Shown: in pieces, positions 59,839-64,000 of the stretch
Layout: each line of letters begins with the position of its first letter
How positions within the stretch are numbered: the first letter of the stretch is position 1
NCBI GenBank assembly: GCA_036675475.1
Contig: JAKFEY010000030.1
Coordinates: forward strand, 62,001-126,000
Source of the DNA: JALYRV01 sp036675475
GTDB taxonomy: Bacteria > Acidobacteriota > Vicinamibacteria > Vicinamibacterales > SCN-69-37
Length of the DNA stretch: 64,000 nucleotides
Reading direction: 5' to 3'
The notes under the pieces: model-generated
Seen by the model: the letters and a program-made list of their open reading frames with translations, nothing else
Told to the model about the DNA's origin: nothing
The model's database searches: none
Position numbers and translations under genes: made by a program

Positions 59839-62769
59839 ATGAAGAAGCGCGGACTACTCGCGTTCGTACTGTCGATGTTGCTGATGGCTCCTGCCGCGTT
59901 CGCGCAGCAGACCGGGTCGATCAGCGGAAAAGTCACCATGCCCGACGGTTCGCCGCTGCCCGGCGTCACCGTTGAAGCGAAGTCGGACGTGCTCCCCACG
60001 CCTCGCGTCACCGTGACCGAGGCGAACGGCGACTTCCGTCTTCCGGCGCTTCAGCCAGGCAACTACACCCTGACCTTCACCCTGCAGGGGATGCAGACCG
60101 TGACGCGCCCGGCGCTCGTGCAGCTCAGTCAGGACGCCTTCATCACGGCGCAGATGAGCGTGCAGGGCATCACCGAGGCTGTGACGGTCACGGCTGATGC
60201 GGGCTTCATCGACCGCAGCTCCGCGGCCATCAAGAGCGGCGTGTCGAACGAGCAGATCCGCGCGCTGCCCGTGGGCCAGGAATACCGCGATCTCGTCAAG
60301 CTGATCCCCGGCGTGCAGTTCACGGCCGACACCACGCGCGGCCCCAGCGCGGGCGGCAGCGGCCAGGACAACGTCTACCAGTTCGACGGCGCCAACGTCA
60401 CGATGCCGCTGTTCGGCACGCTCTCGGCCGAGCCGGCCACGCACGACATCGCGCAGGTGACGACGGTCAAGGGCGGCGCGCGGGCGGTCGACTTCAACCG
60501 CTCGGGCGGTTTCCTCATCGACTCGGTGAGCAAGAGCGGCACGAACCGCTTCACCGGCATGGCGAGCTTCCAGCTGCAGAACCACGACATGTCGGCCGAC
60601 GCCGAAACGGGGCGCTCGCGCTTCGAGCAGGATCGGACGTGGCTGACGCTCAACGCCGGCGGCCCGATCATCCCCAACCGCGTCTTCTTCTTCGGTTCGT
60701 ATTACCGTCCGGAGCGGACGCGCGCGAACCAGGCGAATGCCTACGGCGAAGTGCCCGACTTCGAGAGCACCCGCAACGAAGGCTTCGGGAAGCTCACGAT
60801 CTCGCCGTCGGGATCGACGTTGCTGAACGTCAGCTACCGCGACTCGAGCCGCGACGATCAGGGCGACACGTTCGGGGAGTTCACCGCGCCGACGGCCGGA
60901 TCGGCCGACTCGTCGCGCCAGAAGATCGCGACGGTGGAAGGCTCGTGGATCGTCAACACGCGCAGCCACGTCACGGCGAAGTACTCGTACTTCGGGCTGC
61001 AGACGCAGTCGGCGCCCGACCATATCGCGGACATCAAGCCGACGAACGTGATCGGCACGCAGCTCGACGTGGCCAACCTCGACAAGCTCGGCCGGCTCTC
61101 GGTGCCGACGCCGGTCGCCGGCCAGACCGCCTATAACGCGTTCATCCAGCCGCTAATCGACCGGTATGGCTTCCTCCGCGACGGCGTCCGCACCGGCGGC
61201 GGCATCGTCGGATTCGGCGCGGAGTTCAACGACCAGGACTTCTATCGCCAGACGATTCAGTTCGGCTACAACCTGACGCTCGGCAGCGCGATTACGCACG
61301 AACTGCACGCGGGCTATCAGTGGTACCGCGACCGCGAAGATCTGCTGCGCAGCTCGAACGGCCTCGGCATCATCACGGTGCCCGGCGGACGCCTGTCGGC
61401 CATCCCGGGCACGGGCGGCCAGCGCGCGTTCTACACGTCGCGCGTCCAGACGCTTCCTGGCGACGACCCGCTGCTCATCCAGTCGGACTACGAGTCGCAG
61501 AACATCGAGCTCAACGACACGATCCGCTGGAACAACTGGACGTTCAACGCCGGCGTGCTGGTGAGCCAGGACACGATGTTCGGACAGGGCCTGCGTGAAG
61601 ACGCGTCGGTGCTGTCGGGCTACGTGCTCGCGCCAGGCAACAAGTACGAGATGTACCAGACGCCGTTCGAGAAGATGGTGCAGCCGCGCGTGAGCGCGAC
61701 GTGGGCCTACAACGGCCGCGACACGGTGTATGGCAGCTATGCGGCGTACAACCCGGCCGCGAGCTCGCTGCCGCGCGCCGCGTCGTGGGATCGCAACCTG
61801 ACCGCGCAGTTCGTCGACACGCATTTCGATGCGAACGGCGTCCTGTTCGCGTCGGTCCTCGATGAGGGCTCGTCGGGCAAGCTGTTCGTCGAAGACATGA
61901 CGCCGCGCCGGATCGACGAGTTCCTCGTCGGCACGGCCCGTCAGATCAGCGACGCGTGGTCCGTGCGGCTCTACGGCCGCTACCGCGAGGGCAGCCACTT
62001 CTGGGAAGACACCAACAACGACGCGCGCACGCGGTTCGGGGCGCCGGAGCACATCAAGGCGAAGGGTGACTACATCCCGAACCTGAACGATCAGCGCCGG
62101 CAGCTCGGCAACGGGTCGCTCAACGGCTCGAGCTACGTCATCGCCGAACTCGACGATGCGTACACGAAGTACCAGGAAGTCACGCTCGAATCCGAGTACA
62201 ACGTGGGCAACGCGTTCCTGCGCGGCTCGTACACCTGGAGCCACTACTACGGCAACTTCGACCAGGACAACACGACCACGACGAACGACGCCAACGTCTT
62301 CATCGGATCGTCGTTCCTGGCCGACGGCGCCGGCCGCCAGATCTGGAACTTCCGCGACGGCACGCTGCGCGGCGATCGCCCGCACATGCTGAAGCTGTAT
62401 GGTTCGTACATGCTGCCCTGGCAGGGCACGGCCGGCGCGTATTTCGTCGCGCAGTCGGGCCAGCCATGGGAGATGTGGAGCTATGAGCCCTACATCGCGC
62501 TGACGACCAGCACGAGTGACACGAGCCGGTACGCGGAGCCGGCCGGCTCGCGCCGTTCCGACTCGCACATGCAGATGGACCTCAAGTACACGCAGAGCTT
62601 CACGTTCGCGTCGCGGTACCGCCTGCAGATCATCGGCGACCTGTACAACGTCTTCAACAACCAGACGGGGTACAACATCAACCCGAACGAGCACTCGGCG
62701 GGCTTCGGCCAGCCACGGTCGTTCTTCGAGCCGCGGCGCTTCGAAATCGCGGCCCGGATTACGTTCTAA
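59839..62769 (+). CDS. TonB-dependent receptor (Oar-like) with carboxypeptidase-regulatory N-terminus
   Basis: A 976-residue outer-membrane protein. After the signal peptide (cleaved near AFA/QQ, residue 23) comes a carboxypeptidase-regulatory sandwich (TGSISGKVTMPDGSPLPGVTVEA ... GNYTLTFTLQGMQ, about residues 25-95), a plug domain (about 115-230, with VYQFDGANVTMPL and VTTVKGGARAVDFNRSGGFLIDSVSKSGTN) and a large beta barrel ending FEIAARITF. This group is expanded in acidobacteria and may import or bind glycans or peptides. GGAGG lies 8 bases before the ATG. There is no adjacent SusD-like gene; the sulfatase gene is convergent. Confidence 0.93.
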   Translation: MKKRGLLAFVLSMLLMAPAAFAQQTGSISGKVTMPDGSPLPGVTVEAKSDVLPTPRVTVTEANGDFRLPALQPGNYTLTFTLQGMQTVTRPALVQLSQDAFITAQMSVQGITEAVTVTADAGFIDRSSAAIKSGVSNEQIRALPVGQEYRDLVKLIPGVQFTADTTRGPSAGGSGQDNVYQFDGANVTMPLFGTLSAEPATHDIAQVTTVKGGARAVDFNRSGGFLIDSVSKSGTNRFTGMASFQLQNHDMSADAETGRSRFEQDRTWLTLNAGGPIIPNRVFFFGSYYRPERTRANQANAYGEVPDFESTRNEGFGKLTISPSGSTLLNVSYRDSSRDDQGDTFGEFTAPTAGSADSSRQKIATVEGSWIVNTRSHVTAKYSYFGLQTQSAPDHIADIKPTNVIGTQLDVANLDKLGRLSVPTPVAGQTAYNAFIQPLIDRYGFLRDGVRTGGGIVGFGAEFNDQDFYRQTIQFGYNLTLGSAITHELHAGYQWYRDREDLLRSSNGLGIITVPGGRLSAIPGTGGQRAFYTSRVQTLPGDDPLLIQSDYESQNIELNDTIRWNNWTFNAGVLVSQDTMFGQGLREDASVLSGYVLAPGNKYEMYQTPFEKMVQPRVSATWAYNGRDTVYGSYAAYNPAASSLPRAASWDRNLTAQFVDTHFDANGVLFASVLDEGSSGKLFVEDMTPRRIDEFLVGTARQISDAWSVRLYGRYREGSHFWEDTNNDARTRFGAPEHIKAKGDYIPNLNDQRRQLGNGSLNGSSYVIAELDDAYTKYQEVTLESEYNVGNAFLRGSYTWSHYYGNFDQDNTTTTNDANVFIGSSFLADGAGRQIWNFRDGTLRGDRPHMLKLYGSYMLPWQGTAGAYFVAQSGQPWEMWSYEPYIALTTSTSDTSRYAEPAGSRRSDSHMQMDLKYTQSFTFASRYRLQIIGDLYNVFNNQTGYNINPNEHSAGFGQPRSFFEPRRFEIAARITF

Positions 62770-62778
62770 ACGGGTAGC

Positions 62779-62796
62779 GCAGGCCTTCAGGCCTGC
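62779..62796. repeat. Dispersed palindrome, family A, copy 6
   Basis: GCAGGCCTTCAGGCCTGC preceded by GGTAGC, 9 bases after the TonB receptor stop. Confidence 0.85.
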
Positions 62797-62805
62797 GGAC
62801 AGGCA

Positions 62806-62843
62806 GGGTGGATCGCCAATCGGCGATCCACCCTTTTTTATTT
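62806..62843 (+). terminator. Rho-independent terminator after the TonB receptor
   Basis: GGGTGGATCGCC (62806-62817) pairs with GGCGATCCACCC (62822-62833) around a 4-base loop, followed by TTTTTTATTT. It directly follows a family A palindrome and overlaps the stop codon of the convergent sulfatase gene. Confidence 0.92.
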
Positions 62844-64000
62844 GAACAGCCGTTCGCGCGCGATGAGCTCGCGCGTCGTGGGGTCGGCGTGGCGGCGGGC
62901 GGCGGCGATGCGCGCGGCTGTGTCGGGCTCGTTGAGCAGCGCGGCGAGCTGCGCGCGCTTGAAGAGCGCCATCGCATGCTCCGGCTGCGCCGCCAGGACG
63001 CGGTCCAGCGCCTGACGCGACTCCGGCAGGCGGCGCGCCGCCAGATACAGCACGCCGAGCTCGAGGTCGTGACGGAACGCCGGTCCCAGAAGGCCGCGCG
63101 TGCGCTCGAAGGCCTGGATCGCGCGCTCCGTGCGGCCGGCGCGCATCGCGAGCTCGCCAAGCGCCTCCCACGCCACCGCGCGATCCGGCATCTCCGGCGC
63201 CAGCCGCTCGAGCGCGCTCAGCGCGCGCGGCCACTCATCGGTGCGCGCGTAGTGCAGCGCCAGATACAACCGCACGTCGGGCGAGTCAGGCGCGATGGAC
63301 GCCGCCTTGCGGAACATCTCGATGGCCTGCGCGTTGCGGCGAAGCGACGAGTACGAGGTCGCCAGACGCAGCGCGGCATCCAGGTTGTACGGATCCTTCG
63401 CGAGAATGCCCTGCAGCACCGGAATCGCCCGCGCGTACTGGCCGCGCACGAACAGCGTCGACGCGCGCTCGATCTCGTCGAACAGTCCCACCATGTCCAC
63501 CGGCCGCGGGGCATCGCGGCGCACGACAGGTGTGGCCGTCGCGCTGACGTAGCCGAGGCTCGCAAGGTTGCGCTGCGCCTCGGCGCTCAGATTCTGCGGC
63601 GGACGCGCCGCGCCTGGCGTGGGCACGGGATAGTCGTCGAGCGCCTTCCTGATCGCGGCCGGAATGTTTCCGCCAGTCCCGATGTTCGTCGTCTCGCCAG
63701 GATCGGCGGCGAGATCGAACATCTCCGTGCGCCCCGCAAAGATGGCCTTGCGGCTGCCCTCGATCGCCATGATCTGCGGCTGCCATCCATATTCGAGGTA
63801 CGGCTTCATCGCTTCGCCAAGCACGACTTCCCCGCCGCCGCCGCGCAAACTGAGCTCGGCGCTCACACCGGCCCAGTCCAGCACCGTGTGAAAAATCCGG
63901 CGCGTGCTCACCGGCGTCTCCAGCACACCGGCCTCGATGCCGGGCCCCGCCATCACCATCGGCACCTTCATCGTCGACTGATACAGAAGATGTCCGTGCT
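62838..64000 (-). CDS. Sulfatase-family protein with C-terminal TPR repeats, 5' end outside window
   Basis: The visible 387 residues are the C-terminal part. At the window edge HGHLLYQSTMKVPMVMAGPG matches the sulfatase-fold motif (G.H...Y......PL...GP), and residues through about 150 (ADPGETTNIG) finish the alkaline-phosphatase-like fold. After a linker, TPR helices follow (ARAIPVLQGILAKDPYNLDAALRLATSYSSLRRNAQAIEMFRKAA... and later repeats). The catalytic C/SxPxR motif would lie outside this window. Such sulfatase-TPR proteins are typical of acidobacteria and planctomycetes; the sulfated substrate is unknown. Confidence 0.85.
   Translation of the reverse strand, partial: HGHLLYQSTMKVPMVMAGPGIEAGVLETPVSTRRIFHTVLDWAGVSAELSLRGGGGEVVLGEAMKPYLEYGWQPQIMAIEGSRKAIFAGRTEMFDLAADPGETTNIGTGGNIPAAIRKALDDYPVPTPGAARPPQNLSAEAQRNLASLGYVSATATPVVRRDAPRPVDMVGLFDEIERASTLFVRGQYARAIPVLQGILAKDPYNLDAALRLATSYSSLRRNAQAIEMFRKAASIAPDSPDVRLYLALHYARTDEWPRALSALERLAPEMPDRAVAWEALGELAMRAGRTERAIQAFERTRGLLGPAFRHDLELGVLYLAARRLPESRQALDRVLAAQPEHAMALFKRAQLAALLNEPDTAARIAAARRHADPTTRELIARERLFK

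Noticed and set aside
62838..62843. Terminator of the TonB receptor read as bidirectional for the sulfatase gene
   Set aside because: On the minus strand the hairpin is followed by GC-containing sequence, not T residues, so only the plus-strand function is supported.

Overview
The window is a GC-rich bacterial chromosome segment, most likely from an acidobacterium of the Vicinamibacteria (Luteitalea-like) group. This is an inference from family content: an Oar-like TonB receptor with an N-terminal carboxypeptidase-regulatory domain, sulfatase-TPR and secreted-protein/BamA-like pairs, a subtilase ending in VVWG hexapeptide repeats, and dispersed palindromes of the type GCAGGCCTTCAGGCCTGC. It is gram-negative by content (lpxC, outer-membrane barrels). 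No rRNA, tRNA, CRISPR array or prophage was seen.

Layout. 1-1.1 kb: end of a ComF protein and a BrnT/BrnA toxin-antitoxin pair whose toxin is 5'-truncated. 1.2-6 kb: lysA-tmk facing an ECF sigma factor/STAS cluster, a small nucleotidyltransferase pair, and lpxC. 6.4-13.4 kb: uvrA, a CoA transferase, an NhaC antiporter, a beta-propeller protein and an HNH nuclease. 13.5-17.3 kb: cell-envelope enzymes (NlpC/P60, MtgA, M48 peptidase). 17.4-23 kb: one compact operon of a peptide-binding protein, two permeases, a HOGA-type aldolase and an alanine-glyoxylate-type aminotransferase, suggesting uptake and breakdown of hydroxyproline-like compounds. 23-30.4 kb: a distinct, partly lower-GC island: secreted subtilase with 13 NNVVWG repeats, a 9-codon micro-ORF (MSKVIVWGS), a membrane HD-GYP protein, and a TPR-containing sigma54 activator, with shared palindromic sites. 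30.4-59.8 kb: mostly housekeeping genes (nadE, tkt, a free-Met-sulfoxide reductase, an isocitrate dehydrogenase-family enzyme, acyltransferases, proline dehydrogenase, cca, threonine dehydratase, infA, DEAD helicase, glk), with a DisA-N-like protein, a small inverted-repeat-flanked element and several envelope proteins. 59.8-64 kb: a TonB-dependent receptor and a truncated sulfatase-TPR gene.

The most unusual system is the 23-30.4 kb island. The subtilase carries the same V-(V/I)-W-G motif as the micro-ORF. Identical GCAGTTTCTGC dyads lie upstream of both the subtilase and the TPR-sigma54 activator, and a GG-N10-GC sigma54-like promoter precedes the subtilase. I propose a peptide-responsive, sigma54-controlled secretion/signalling module; this is a hypothesis.

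Two genome-scale patterns also stand out. First, many start codons here sit only 5-9 nt after a TANNNT-like -10 box, suggesting widespread leaderless transcription. Second, the palindromic repeats abut gene 3' ends so closely that they supply the stop codons of several genes, and related repeats have entered coding frames (CoA transferase, glucokinase).
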